This document shows, in pieces, positions 38,836-45,702 of a DNA stretch of 58,497 bases. Where the stretch lies: assembly GCA_905204915.1 (NCBI GenBank), contig CAJLBR010000001.1, positions 1 through 58,497 of the forward strand, given 5' to 3'. The DNA is from an uncultured Clostridium sp. GTDB lineage: Bacteria > Bacillota > Clostridia > TANB77 > CAG-465. The notes under the pieces are model-generated. The model had not been told where the DNA came from and made no database searches. It was given only the letters and a program-made list of their open reading frames with translations. Position numbers and translations under genes: made by a program. Numbering within the stretch: position 1 is the first letter of the stretch; each line of letters starts with the position of its first letter.

Positions 38836-39742
38836 TTACATCACCTGCTTTTTCTAATTCTTCTTCAAATTCCTTGCTTAATTCAATTGCAGTATCTCCA
38901 TCTTCGATTGTATATTCTCCTGTAGCAAGTCCTAAAAACTTAGCTAAAGGTTTTATAAGATATTTAGTTATATACTTTCCAATTCCATCTATGTCTTCAT
39001 ACTCTTCTAATTTTACTAGGATTGGCTTCGTTCTTTCATAAATTTGCATTTTAGTACCAAAAGTTTCTCCTGCCGTTTCTCCAACTTTTTTCTTTTGATT
39101 TGGTTTTACATCGGCATCTTGCATTTTAGAAGAAACTAATTTAGACATTTTTTCAAAGGTAGCCATATCTCCATTGATTCTAGCTTTCTGACCTTCTAAT
39201 TCAATCACACACAGTTCCTTAAATAGTTTCTTTGTAGTAAGTTCTCTTGGAGCATAGAACTCGTCATACTCTTTATACGCCCTTTCTAGTATACGATATT
39301 CGTCATCCGTATACCCTTTGCCCCATTTAATTCTAATTGAATAGGTGATTGGAAATTCATCCTCTGCCCCTAATTCATCTAAAATCTTTATTTCAAATAA
39401 ACTATCTAAAGAAGTCTTTCCTTTATATTTTCTATGATTAGAACCCATCTTTCTCATGTAAACAACCATAAGAGGCTCACTACCACCCCTCAACGGCTTT
39501 GCTAGTTCTTCATCATAATAAATATCAAAGTTCATGCAAAAGTGTCTTAAAGCCAGTAATTCATTCCCTTTATATAAACCTTCTAAAACTTTATATCTTT
39601 CAAGAAGGCAATCTTTACATATTGGAATCTTTTCATCTTCATATAAGGCACTATATGTACTGTAAAAATGTCTTTGCATTTCTTTTTCTTCTTTACAATC
39701 ATTGCATTTTAATTTTGGTTTTTCTGCTCTTTTCTTCTTCAA
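38825..39742 (-). CDS. Putative terminase small subunit with zinc ribbon
   Basis: 305 residues, TTG start behind AGAGGTGAG. An N-terminal CNDC ... ICKDCLLERY zinc-binding motif (residues 14-45) with RHFYSTYSALY between the Cys pairs is common in proteins encoded directly upstream of terL in clostridial and listerial phages. The rest is helical and ends in an acidic tail. It overlaps terL by 11 bases. Small terminase is the best guess from context; direct homology is not certain. Confidence 0.65.
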   Translation of the reverse strand: MKKKRAEKPKLKCNDCKEEKEMQRHFYSTYSALYEDEKIPICKDCLLERYKVLEGLYKGNELLALRHFCMNFDIYYDEELAKPLRGGSEPLMVVYMRKMGSNHRKYKGKTSLDSLFEIKILDELGAEDEFPITYSIRIKWGKGYTDDEYRILERAYKEYDEFYAPRELTTKKLFKELCVIELEGQKARINGDMATFEKMSKLVSSKMQDADVKPNQKKKVGETAGETFGTKMQIYERTKPILVKLEEYEDIDGIGKYITKYLIKPLAKFLGLATGEYTIEDGDTAIELSKEFEEELEKAGDVNED

Positions 39743-39754
39743 TTGTTTCTCACC

Positions 39755-39786
39755 TCTAAAAAAATAGACTGCCCAGAAGGGGCAGC
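39755..39786 (-). terminator. Terminator before the terminase genes
   Basis: GGCTGCCC and GGGCAGTC form an 8-bp stem with a CTTCT loop followed by seven T residues on the minus strand. Confidence 0.85.
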
Positions 39787-39859
39787 CTTGATAGGGAGAT
39801 TGATATGATTAGTTCTACTTTAGGAACTGGACTATCTTTTTAATTTTAAATAAAAGATT

Positions 39860-39950
39860 TCTTTTTATAGTCATGTTTGAGAGATATAGGACATCTCATA
39901 CACTACCTATAAGGGAAGCCCATACCCATTACTGCTACTTTATTGTAAAG
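39860..39950 (-). ncRNA. Probable guide RNA region of the lone TnpB
   Basis: Directly after the tnpB stop come GGGTATGGGCTTCCC and GAGATGTCCTATATCTC hairpins, then CTCAAACATGAC. This is the place where TnpB omega RNAs end and the guide begins. Inferred from position and structure; exact end uncertain. Confidence 0.4.
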
Positions 39951-41207
39951 TTACACAGCTACTTTTATTTTTAAAGGATTACTTAATCCTTTTAATGGTA
40001 TTTTTATTCCTATTTTTTTATTTTGTTCATATAATCTTAAGATATTAAACGCTCCAACACTATCCGCATTAAATACTTTAAGATTATCCATATATAATCC
40101 CCTTTCTATCCTTTTGTTTTTAGTCGCATATTTTTCGTTAACTTGAGGAGCAAATGGACTTACTTGAGAACTATAGCTTTCTTTTATTTTAATAAATTCA
40201 ATTCCTTCCCTTAATAATTTATAAAAAAGCAATTCATATAATTTATCATAAGGTAAAGAATGTAACTTTTGGTTATTTTTCTTTCCTAACTTTGCATTTA
40301 TTCTAATTCCTTTTATATCCCCTATAACAACTTTATTTATATTGTTTTTTATGCAATATTTAACAATCTCTTTAGTTGCACAATGGAAATAATGATTTAA
40401 TTGCAATTGTTTCTTTTTATATAAATTATTTATTCTTTTTGTAGAAGACACATATTTTTCTCCATTTGCCAATTGCTGCTTACTAGTTATTTTTTGAAAA
40501 TGACTTATTTTCTTATTGAAATAATGACTTATTTCTAAATACTTAGAACCACTAATAATAAAACTTTTGCCTTTATTATCATAACAAGTAAAGAGATTTG
40601 AAATTCCTATATCGATGGATAAATAATTCCCATTATCTGCTTTAATAGGAGTATCTTCTATTTCATAAACAACATTTATTTCATATTTTCTATTTTCAAT
40701 AGGTTTAAATTCGATTGTTTTAATATTCCCTTTGATTGTTGAAAAGTTTTTTATTTTCAAACATAAATATTTAGAATCAAAGGAATATTTATTTTTTAAA
40801 TATTCTTTTTGCTGTTTAGAAATAGAAAAATTAATAGTATCAGGAAGAACCCTTTTAAAACCATTATTGAGGTAAGTAAAATTAAATAAATTCTCTTTAA
40901 ATCTCGGAGGTTTAGGATTTTTAATTCCTTTTGATTTATTTAATGCGAAAAAGCTTTTCCAAGATTTTTGTAATCTATTTAATACATCTTGAGATGTTTG
41001 AGAAGGTAAATTTTTATACCAAAAATTATCTTTTAATCTTCTCTTTTGCTCATACCAATTAGGGAAATTGGAAAACCCTAATTCTTTATAATTTCTTTTT
41101 TCATAGTTTGCTATATTCCATAATTTAGCAGAGGAAAAAGCCATTGAATTTAAAATATTAAATTCTAATTCTGTTGGGTTATATATAATTTTTCTTGTTA
41201 ATAACAT
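39951..41207 (-). CDS. tnpB: Lone TnpB (IS605/IS1341-like) nuclease
   Basis: 418 residues with AGGAGGGG upstream, no transposase partner. RuvC Asp in YLSIDIGISNLF, C-terminal Asp in FNADSVGAFNIL. The usual RuvC-II Glu motif reads KVVIGDIKGIR, without Glu at the normal place, but IKESYSSQVSP supplies a Glu in the position used by TnpB clades with a rearranged catalytic site. The zinc-finger cysteines are absent (SSQVSPFAPQVNEKYA). Possibly still active, or a repurposed RNA-guided DNA binder. It lies between the ClpP terminator and the terminase genes. Confidence 0.82.
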   Translation of the reverse strand: MLLTRKIIYNPTELEFNILNSMAFSSAKLWNIANYEKRNYKELGFSNFPNWYEQKRRLKDNFWYKNLPSQTSQDVLNRLQKSWKSFFALNKSKGIKNPKPPRFKENLFNFTYLNNGFKRVLPDTINFSISKQQKEYLKNKYSFDSKYLCLKIKNFSTIKGNIKTIEFKPIENRKYEINVVYEIEDTPIKADNGNYLSIDIGISNLFTCYDNKGKSFIISGSKYLEISHYFNKKISHFQKITSKQQLANGEKYVSSTKRINNLYKKKQLQLNHYFHCATKEIVKYCIKNNINKVVIGDIKGIRINAKLGKKNNQKLHSLPYDKLYELLFYKLLREGIEFIKIKESYSSQVSPFAPQVNEKYATKNKRIERGLYMDNLKVFNADSVGAFNILRLYEQNKKIGIKIPLKGLSNPLKIKVAV

Positions 41208-41245
41208 AATGCCCCTCCTTTCTCTTCTTTTTATTCTATTAAAAA

Positions 41246-41275
41246 ATATCCTCCTAAAGAATTAAAGGAGGATAT
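41246..41275 (-). terminator. Terminator after the ClpP-like gene
   Basis: ATATCCTCCT/AGGAGGATAT, a perfect 10-bp stem, followed by TTTTTT on the minus strand. Confidence 0.9.
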
Positions 41276-41282
41276 AAATTAA

Positions 41283-41894
41283 TTAGTCTATTTCAGGATT
41301 CTCAAAATTATATACATCATGTGTATAAAATCCTTTTTTCTTAGCTTCTTTATATCCAAAGAATTTTAGACATGTTTCTGATTCTCTTAATTCTTTTCTT
41401 GTAAGTTTAGTTTTCTCTAACACTATGCTATCTAACTCTCTTGATAGTTGTTTATCTGCTTTTATTATTGATTCCATTTCTTCTAAGTATCCAGTCAATC
41501 CAAGTCCTTGATATCCTGTTCCATGTATTGCAATTTGAGAAAATCTAGTACCTGTTCTTATGTCACATGATAAAAATAAATAAACTGCCATGCTTGCACA
41601 TTGTCCTATTATATGTCCAATTACAGGAGCTTCTAATTCTTCCATTATACTAAGTATTGCACATCCTGCATTTACACTTCCTCCTGGAGAATTAAAGTAA
41701 ATTTCAACAGGTTCTAAAGATTCTTTATATTTATCTGTTTTTTCCATATTTCTAACAACTATTTCTTCATCTTCATCTATAATATCTCTAAGCGATTTGA
41801 TGATTTCAATTGCCATTTTATTATCTATTACTCCATATATTTCTAATCTTCTGTTAACTTTGTCTTTTATTTTATCTTTATTGCAATCACTCAT
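41283..41894 (-). CDS. ClpP-like serine peptidase
   Basis: 203 residues. EIYFNSPGGSVNAGCAI is the oxyanion-hole strand, GQCASMAVYLFLS carries the nucleophile Ser, and FSQIAIHGTGYQGLGLTG the His. The third residue, Asp in E. coli ClpP before F-x-x-x-E-A, is not conserved (SETCLKFFGYKEAKKKGF has Leu at that place), so activity may rely on another residue or be lost. Encoded upstream of the terminase, separate from the presumed prohead protease. Could process capsid or host proteins. Confidence 0.78.
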   Translation of the reverse strand: MSDCNKDKIKDKVNRRLEIYGVIDNKMAIEIIKSLRDIIDEDEEIVVRNMEKTDKYKESLEPVEIYFNSPGGSVNAGCAILSIMEELEAPVIGHIIGQCASMAVYLFLSCDIRTGTRFSQIAIHGTGYQGLGLTGYLEEMESIIKADKQLSRELDSIVLEKTKLTRKELRESETCLKFFGYKEAKKKGFYTHDVYNFENPEID

Positions 41895-41910
41895 ATAAAT
41901 GCCTCCAATC

Positions 41911-42174
41911 TTAGTATTCTGTATCTACTGTTATTGATACATTTATTTTTTCTTTATCAATGTAATTTTTTAATATTTCTTTTATTTCATGAACATCCAT
42001 ATCATTTTTTGTATCTATTGTTAATTTTAAATCTTCTTCTTTTTCTAATTTGTCTAAGACTTCATCTAATCCATAGACATTTTCTCCTACTTTTGTTTTT
42101 TCTACAACAATTAGTTCTCCATTTTCTTCTCTAATTGTTGCATCTTTAATTGTTAATTTTGATACTTTTTTCAT
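41911..42174 (-). CDS. Small acidic hypothetical protein
   Basis: 87 residues, charged, two predicted strands and a helix (YGLDEVLDKLEKEEDLKLTID). GGGAGAAATG precedes the ATG. It lies 16 bases before the ClpP-like gene and is probably co-transcribed with it. No family recognised. Confidence 0.6.
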   Translation of the reverse strand: MKKVSKLTIKDATIREENGELIVVEKTKVGENVYGLDEVLDKLEKEEDLKLTIDTKNDMDVHEIKEILKNYIDKEKINVSITVDTEY

Positions 42175-42202
42175 AACATCATTTCTCCCTATTTTTATTT
42201 GG

Positions 42203-42272
42203 TAGCAGAAAAAGGATTCGAACCTTTAGTTTTGGATAATGAGTCCAATGTGTTACCATTACACTATTCTGC
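42203..42272 (-). tRNA. tRNA with CAT anticodon (Met or modified Ile)
   Basis: Complete cloverleaf: anticodon stem TTGGA/TCCAA around CTCATTA, T-arm AAAGG-TTCGAAT-CCTTT, acceptor GCAGAA/TTCTGC with a C1-T72 mismatch and A73. It lacks the three G-C pairs of an initiator anticodon stem. Whether it reads AUG or, after modification, AUA cannot be told. Confidence 0.85.
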
Positions 42273-42291
42273 GATAATATCTTTATAAAAA

Positions 42292-42320
42292 AAGAGAAGG
42301 AGTTACCAGTTCCTTCTCTT
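42292..42320 (-). terminator. Terminator inside the tRNA cluster
   Basis: AAGAGAAGGA/TCCTTCTCTT, 10 bp, followed by seven T residues on the minus strand, between tRNA-Asp and the CAT tRNA. Confidence 0.8.
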
Positions 42321-42322
42321 GT

Positions 42323-42336
42323 ATAACAGCAATTTT
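42323..42336 (+). repeat. Inverted partial copy of the tRNA-cluster motif
   Basis: ATAACAGCAATTTT in the opposite orientation to the other copies, next to the terminator. It may be chance. Confidence 0.3.
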
Positions 42337-42389
42337 TTAGATAATACTATTTACTTATTTAGCAACTTCAACTCAACTAAATAAGCGAA

Positions 42390-42464
42390 TGGCGACCTAC
42401 AAGGGAATCGAACCCTTATCTTTGGATAGACAGTCCAACATAATAACCTTTATACGAGTAAGCC
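42390..42464 (-). tRNA. tRNA-Asp (GTC)
   Basis: Anticodon loop CTGTCTA in stem TTGGA/TCCAA, T-arm AAGGG/CCCTT, acceptor GGCTTAC/GTAGGTC with two wobble pairs, G73 as in Asp tRNAs, and an encoded CCA. Confidence 0.88.
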
Positions 42465-42480
42465 ATAACTGGGATTGAAC

Positions 42481-42617
42481 TGGAAACAGTTGGATTCGAA
42501 CCAACACCCTCTTCTTGACCTATAAGATTTAATTTCTTCTTTTAAATATATTGCTGTATGTGTCCCATAATCCCACTAGACACATAATTATTTGTGCTAC
42601 CATTACACTATGTTTCC
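42481..42617 (-). tRNA. tRNA gene interrupted by an inserted hairpin (copy a)
   Basis: A perfect 7-bp acceptor (GGAAACA/TGTTTCC), a normal D-arm (GTGTAATGGTAGCAC) and T-arm (GTTGG-TTCGAAT-CCAAC) are separated by about 85 bases instead of about 23. The extra sequence has the stem TATGTGTC/GGACACATA directly followed by CAGCAATAT. The anticodon stem cannot be rebuilt with confidence, so no isotype is given. It is either a precursor needing removal of the insert or a dead gene. Confidence 0.65.
42550..42564 (-). repeat. Cluster motif copy 1, inside interrupted tRNA a
   Basis: Minus strand GACACATACAGCAAT. The hairpin TATGTGTC/GGACACATA ends in it. Confidence 0.65.
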
Positions 42618-42742
42618 ATATTCGAGAGAGGAAATTATTCCTCTCTGTTTGTATATCTTGGAGGTTTTAAAATGATGAATAATAATTACAATACACTTAT
42701 TTATATTTTCAAAATGTTTTGTGGTTGAAAAATTAAATTAAT

Positions 42743-42757
42743 ATTGCTGTATGTGTA
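42743..42757 (-). repeat. Cluster motif copy 2, at the 3' end of the TROVE-like gene
   Basis: Minus strand TACACATACAGCAAT, starting seven bases after the stop codon of the TROVE-like gene. The hairpin TGTAT/ATACA that precedes it includes the stop codon region. Confidence 0.65.
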
Positions 42758-42763
42758 TTTATA

Positions 42764-44278
42764 TTATACAGTTATGCAAGAATATCTTTCTTGATTTACT
42801 GCTTCCATCATTAATTCATACCCTGTTTTACCTGTTAATATTATTTCAAATATAGATGGTGAAAATCCACTTACATATGAAATTCTTCCACTTCCTAGCA
42901 TTGGAATATTATTTTGTCTTGCATTGACATTCCAATATATTAAATGTGGCATTTCATATCCATGTGATTGCCATTTTTTAGCTATTGATTCCATTAATGT
43001 TTCATGTGAGCTATATTTTTGTTCACTTCTGCTACTTCTCCAGCTCCAACGATTGAATTCATCAACTCCATCGTCAAATTCCATATCTGAAATTATAGCA
43101 ATATTTTGTGGCAAATCTTCTTGAGATAAATTATTTTTTAATGCAGTATTTAATACTAAATCAAATACAGATTCAATATTTGTATTTTCACATAAATTAG
43201 TATCGTATATTCTTCTAACTTTATCTACAAAGTCAATTCCTTCAACTTCTACTAATCTAGCCTTTCTACTAAAACTTATGTAATGGTCTTTAAATGGACC
43301 TTTATTTCTTTCTGCACAATAAATTCCAAGTGAAATTGCTACATTTATTGGAGTCCCCCACATAGAACCTGATGTATCTACAACAGGTAATAAACTACAA
43401 GATTTTCCATTGAAATAATCTTTTAAATTACTCCAATATTTATTTACAACATTTCTTTCAGTAGTTGAAGTTGAGAAACTATGTCTTATTCTAATAGCTT
43501 TTTCTACAACTTCATAAGGATATAATGTAGCTGCATTTACAGTAGTCTTATCACTATACATAAAAGCTCTATATCTTTCTTCACAGTGTCTTTCAAAAGC
43601 TTTTCTATATTTAAGTCCTGCTTTACTTGGAAGTTTATCAAATTCTATTTCATGCCAATTATTAGAACTCATTTGTGTTTCAACTAATCTTATATGATTT
43701 CTTAATTTCACTAATGTTTTTCTATATTTTTTAGCATTCATCCCTAACTTTTTAGCAAAATATTTAGCTTTAAGTTTAGTATTAACACTACTTGCTCCAA
43801 GTGAAGGCATCCGTTTAGCTAATAAAGATATTGGTTTATTATTGTTCATATCTTTAAGGTCTGTTTCTAATTGTTTTTTAACGATAGATAAAACTTCTTT
43901 TTCGAACTTAGAACCTTTATATCCTAATTCTAATAAATCGTCCCATCTCCCAAACTCTGCAAAATAAATTAAATTCTTTTTTAATGCTTTAGAATTATTT
44001 TTTTCTAACCATTTTGTTATAACTCTAAATAATCTTCTTTCACCTTGTCCTCCTCTGACATCTCTAAAATAAAATAATAATTTCATTGATATTAAAGGAT
44101 TTTCTTTATATGCTTTTTTAAATTGTAAAATTACATCTTCTTCACTACGATTTCTCATAGCTCCCCCAAAAGCGAAAAAATCTAAACAATTACTAAAAGT
44201 AGTAACATGAGTAGTAGCTCCGTTTTCAGTTAAAGTATAATTTTCTTCTTCTTTTAAATTTCTTAAAAGTTTATTCAT
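42764..44278 (-). CDS. TROVE/DUF2828-type RNA-binding protein with vWA domain (Ro60-like)
   Basis: 504 residues. Residues 30-280 are helical with FAFGGAMRNRSEEDVI, PLISMKLLFYFRDVRGGQGE and FAEFGRWDDLLELG, the signature of the DUF2828/TROVE-type HEAT-repeat ring. Residues 295-500 are a von Willebrand A domain with an intact metal site: DTSGSM at 301-306 and ISDMEFDDG later. Ro60 relatives bind Y RNAs and misfolded structured RNAs. Here the gene lies in the middle of the tRNA cluster, so tRNAs, the interrupted tRNAs or the pseudoknotted RNA are plausible partners. That link is inference. GGAGAGATG precedes the ATG. Confidence 0.8.
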   Translation of the reverse strand: MNKLLRNLKEEENYTLTENGATTHVTTFSNCLDFFAFGGAMRNRSEEDVILQFKKAYKENPLISMKLLFYFRDVRGGQGERRLFRVITKWLEKNNSKALKKNLIYFAEFGRWDDLLELGYKGSKFEKEVLSIVKKQLETDLKDMNNNKPISLLAKRMPSLGASSVNTKLKAKYFAKKLGMNAKKYRKTLVKLRNHIRLVETQMSSNNWHEIEFDKLPSKAGLKYRKAFERHCEERYRAFMYSDKTTVNAATLYPYEVVEKAIRIRHSFSTSTTERNVVNKYWSNLKDYFNGKSCSLLPVVDTSGSMWGTPINVAISLGIYCAERNKGPFKDHYISFSRKARLVEVEGIDFVDKVRRIYDTNLCENTNIESVFDLVLNTALKNNLSQEDLPQNIAIISDMEFDDGVDEFNRWSWRSSRSEQKYSSHETLMESIAKKWQSHGYEMPHLIYWNVNARQNNIPMLGSGRISYVSGFSPSIFEIILTGKTGYELMMEAVNQERYSCITV

Positions 44279-44344
44279 ATCATCTCTCCAATCAAGATAC
44301 CTTTATGTTTCCCTTTTGCTGACTGTATCTTTATATTATTTTTA

Positions 44345-44418
44345 TGGCAGACTAAAATGGATTTGAACCATTATCTTCAAGATTCGGAGTCTCGATGTTT
44401 TACTTAAACCATTAGCCT
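44345..44418 (-). tRNA. tRNA-Arg (CCG)
   Basis: Anticodon loop CTCCGAA in stem CGAGA/TCTTG, T-arm AATGG-TTCAAAT-CCATT, acceptor AGGCTAA/TTAGTCT, G73 and encoded CCA. The D-loop is short and lacks the usual GG, so the gene is divergent. Confidence 0.75.
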
Positions 44419-44425
44419 ATGTAAG

Positions 44426-44497
44426 CAGGAGGTAACAGATTTGAACTGTTATTTTAGGATTCAAAGTCCTATGTCCTTACCATTGAACGAACCTCCG
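44426..44497 (-). tRNA. tRNA-Gln (TTG)
   Basis: Anticodon loop CTTTGAA in stem TAGGA/TCCTA, T-arm AACAG-TTCAAAT-CTGTT, acceptor (C)GGAGGT/ACCTCC(T) with an open first pair and G73, both usual for Gln. Confidence 0.87.
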
Positions 44498-44548
44498 AAA
44501 AATTTTTCTAGCTAGAACATAATTAAAATTAATTATACTTGGTTAACT

Positions 44549-44760
44549 CCCCGATTTCTTTTAGTTGTGTATCAGGGGAAAACAACAAGTAATTACTATA
44601 TTAATTTAATAGGATATTATACTCCCGACCTTTTTATTAATCGCTATCGGGTGTGCGATTTATTTTGTTTGCAAACAGTTTTACGTAGTCCCGCATAACT
44701 TCCTACGTCCTTGATAGATTGTAAAGTATAATTCCATCTTCTTATTACTTTACAAGCGGG
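44549..44760 (-). ncRNA. Structured RNA with three H-type pseudoknots, tmRNA-like
   Basis: Non-coding stretch between tRNA genes. Pseudoknot A: 44549-44555 with 44571-44578, and GTTGT 44564-44568 with ACAAC 44582-44586. B: CCCGA 44624-44628 with TCGGG 44647-44651, and AATCGC 44639-44644 with GCGATT 44655-44660. C: ACGTAG 44683-44688 with CTACGT 44703-44708, and CCCGC 44690-44694 with GCGGG 44756-44760, enclosing an 8-bp hairpin (44721-44753). On the minus strand, ten bases after C, a frame GCA... encodes ANKINRTPDSD and ends with two TAA codons (44672 to 44634), as a tmRNA tag would. No canonical tRNA-like ends flank it, so the identity is open. Confidence 0.55.
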
Positions 44761-44768
44761 TATTATTT

Positions 44769-44834
44769 TGGACTCAATCGGAATCGAACCGATAACATCA
44801 TGCCTGATAATTTTCCCCATTAAACTATAAGTCC
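44769..44834 (-). tRNA. tRNA-like gene with truncated anticodon arm
   Basis: Acceptor GGACTTA/TGAGTCC, D-arm GTTTAATGGGGAAAAT and T-arm ATCGG-TTCGATT-CCGAT are normal, but only 16 bases separate D-stem and T-stem where about 23 are needed. They can form a 4-bp hairpin ATCA-GGCA-TGAT. No anticodon can be assigned. It is adjacent to the pseudoknotted RNA. Decayed tRNA or a tRNA mimic. Confidence 0.6.
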
Positions 44835-44840
44835 ATATAA

Positions 44841-44912
44841 TGACCTATGAGGGAATTGAACCCTCGCCCTCACCGTGAAAGGGTGATGTCTTAGCCACTT
44901 GACTAATAGGTC
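44841..44912 (-). tRNA. tRNA-Glu (TTC)
   Basis: Anticodon loop CTTTCAC in stem TCACC/GGTGA, T-arm GAGGG-TTCAATT-CCCTC, acceptor GACCTAT/ATAGGTC, A73. No encoded CCA. Confidence 0.88.
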
Positions 44913-44921
44913 ATGCCTGGT

Positions 44922-45002
44922 GGGGTAGGGAAGGATTCGAACCTTCGAAACCGAAATAACAGATTTACAGTCTGCCGCCTTTACCAACTTGGCTACCTAC
45001 CC
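44922..45002 (-). tRNA. tRNA-Tyr (GTA)
   Basis: Anticodon loop CTGTAAA in stem GCAGA/TCTGT, long variable arm as in bacterial Tyr tRNAs, T-arm GAAGG/CCTTC, acceptor GGGTAGG/CCTACCC. CACCA follows, one base longer than usual. Confidence 0.87.
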
Positions 45003-45023
45003 ATAAAACAATATAAATATGTT

Positions 45024-45100
45024 TGGTCTAAGTAGAGGGACTCGAACCCCCAGTCTCCACATCCCAAATGTGGTGGTCTACCAAATTAACCTATACCTAG
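45024..45100 (-). tRNA. tRNA-Pro (TGG)
   Basis: Anticodon loop TTTGGGA with G37 in stem CCACA/TGTGG, T-arm GGGGG/CCCTC, acceptor CTAGGTA/TACTTAG, A73 and encoded CCA. Confidence 0.88.
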
Positions 45101-45200
45101 ATATTAGAGTCTAGCATCAAAATACTAGGCTCAATCATCACAATAATTTTTAATCAAGACTCTATTTAATACTCGTTTTTAACAGAAACGTAATTAATAA

Positions 45201-45214
45201 ATTGCTGTATGTGC
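45201..45214 (-). repeat. Cluster motif copy 3
   Basis: Minus strand TGCACATACAGCAATTTATT, in the spacer upstream of the 58-base hairpin domain. Confidence 0.6.
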
Positions 45215-45355
45215 ATTTAATTATATTAACTTTAAGAAGGTACTTATCAAGACACTAGACATTATAAATATGAACTTCTTAAAATTGTTCAATTTATTTT
45301 GAGGATTTGAACCTCTAAAGTACTTGTTTATTGACTTATTTACCTATTTGAATTA

Positions 45356-45370
45356 ATTGCTGTAAGTGTC
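45356..45370 (-). repeat. Cluster motif copy 4
   Basis: Minus strand GACACTTACAGCAATTAATT, just upstream of the isolated T-arm piece. Confidence 0.6.
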
Positions 45371-45395
45371 TTTTGAATGTATATTTTTAGAACAG

Positions 45396-45511
45396 GACGG
45401 GAAGTAGGAGTCGAACCTACAACCTACGGCTTAAATGGCAAATTAAAATGCTGTTAGTGTATCCCTTCTATACACATATTACGTTGCTCTACCCGTTGAG
45501 CTAGTCCCGTC
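45396..45511 (-). tRNA. tRNA gene interrupted by an inserted hairpin (copy b)
   Basis: Acceptor, D-arm (GCTC/GAGC) and T-arm (GTAGG-TTCGACT-CCTAC) are intact. T8-A9 places an extra G at -1 opposite C73, the tRNA-His signature. The anticodon arm is split: ACG, then about 44 inserted bases with TGTGTAT/ATACACT and AACAGCATTTT, then GC-CATTTAA-GCCGT. Removing the insert recreates a perfect ACGGC/GCCGT stem, but the loop would then read TTT with A33. So isotype signals conflict, and I leave it unassigned. Confidence 0.68.
45447..45460 (-). repeat. Cluster motif copy 5, inside interrupted tRNA b
   Basis: Minus strand ACACTAACAGCATT, one base off the core, following the stem TGTGTAT/ATACACT. Confidence 0.6.
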
Positions 45512-45518
45512 ATAATGT

Positions 45519-45636
45519 TGCCGAAGAATAGATTTGAACTATTATCCTATAGCTTCCCTGTTTGAAATTGCTGCTTATGTATTTATCAATACATCTATTT
45601 ATTGGCTATTGCTCCAACCATTTGAGCTACTTCGGC
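45519..45636 (-). tRNA. tRNA gene interrupted by an inserted hairpin (copy c)
   Basis: Acceptor GCCGAAG/CTTCGGC, D-arm GCTC/GAGC, anticodon stem ATAGC/GCTAT and T-arm AATAG-TTCAAAT-CTATT are all perfect, A73. The anticodon loop is 51 bases instead of 7. It contains ATGTAT/ATACAT and then AAGCAGCAATTT. The bases next to the 3' stem read CAGGGAA. This is the clearest case of an insertion precisely in an anticodon loop. Confidence 0.78.
45567..45580 (-). repeat. Cluster motif copy 6, inside interrupted tRNA c
   Basis: Minus strand ACATAAGCAGCAAT following the stem ATGTAT/ATACAT. Confidence 0.6.
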
Positions 45637-45702
45637 ATATTCTAGGGTAGAATTCCTCTACCCCATTTTTTAAACAAACAAAGAAAGAAACAGTAATAAC
45701 TT

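Larger units (their letters stand above)
45101..45395 (-). other. Non-coding stretch with degenerate tRNA-like pieces and two motif copies
   Basis: No gene seen. AGAGTCT/AGACTCT (45106-45163) closes a 58-base hairpin domain resembling a tRNA outline without T-loop. An isolated T-arm, GAGG-TTCAAAT-CCTC, lies at 45301-45315 without a convincing 5' half. AAGAAG/CTTCTT (45234-45280) closes another fold. Two cluster motifs flank the T-arm. Probably decayed or split tRNA genes. Confidence 0.4.

Noticed and set aside
42764..44278. TROVE-like protein as a generic cobalt-chelatase or MoxR-associated vWA protein
   Set aside because: The RNRSEE and FRDVRGGQGE signature in the helical part points to the DUF2828/TROVE type, and no AAA+ partner is encoded nearby.
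45106..45163. 58-base AGAGTCT/AGACTCT domain as a tRNA
   Set aside because: No T-loop TTC motif, no anticodon arm of normal size; kept only as part of the non-coding stretch.
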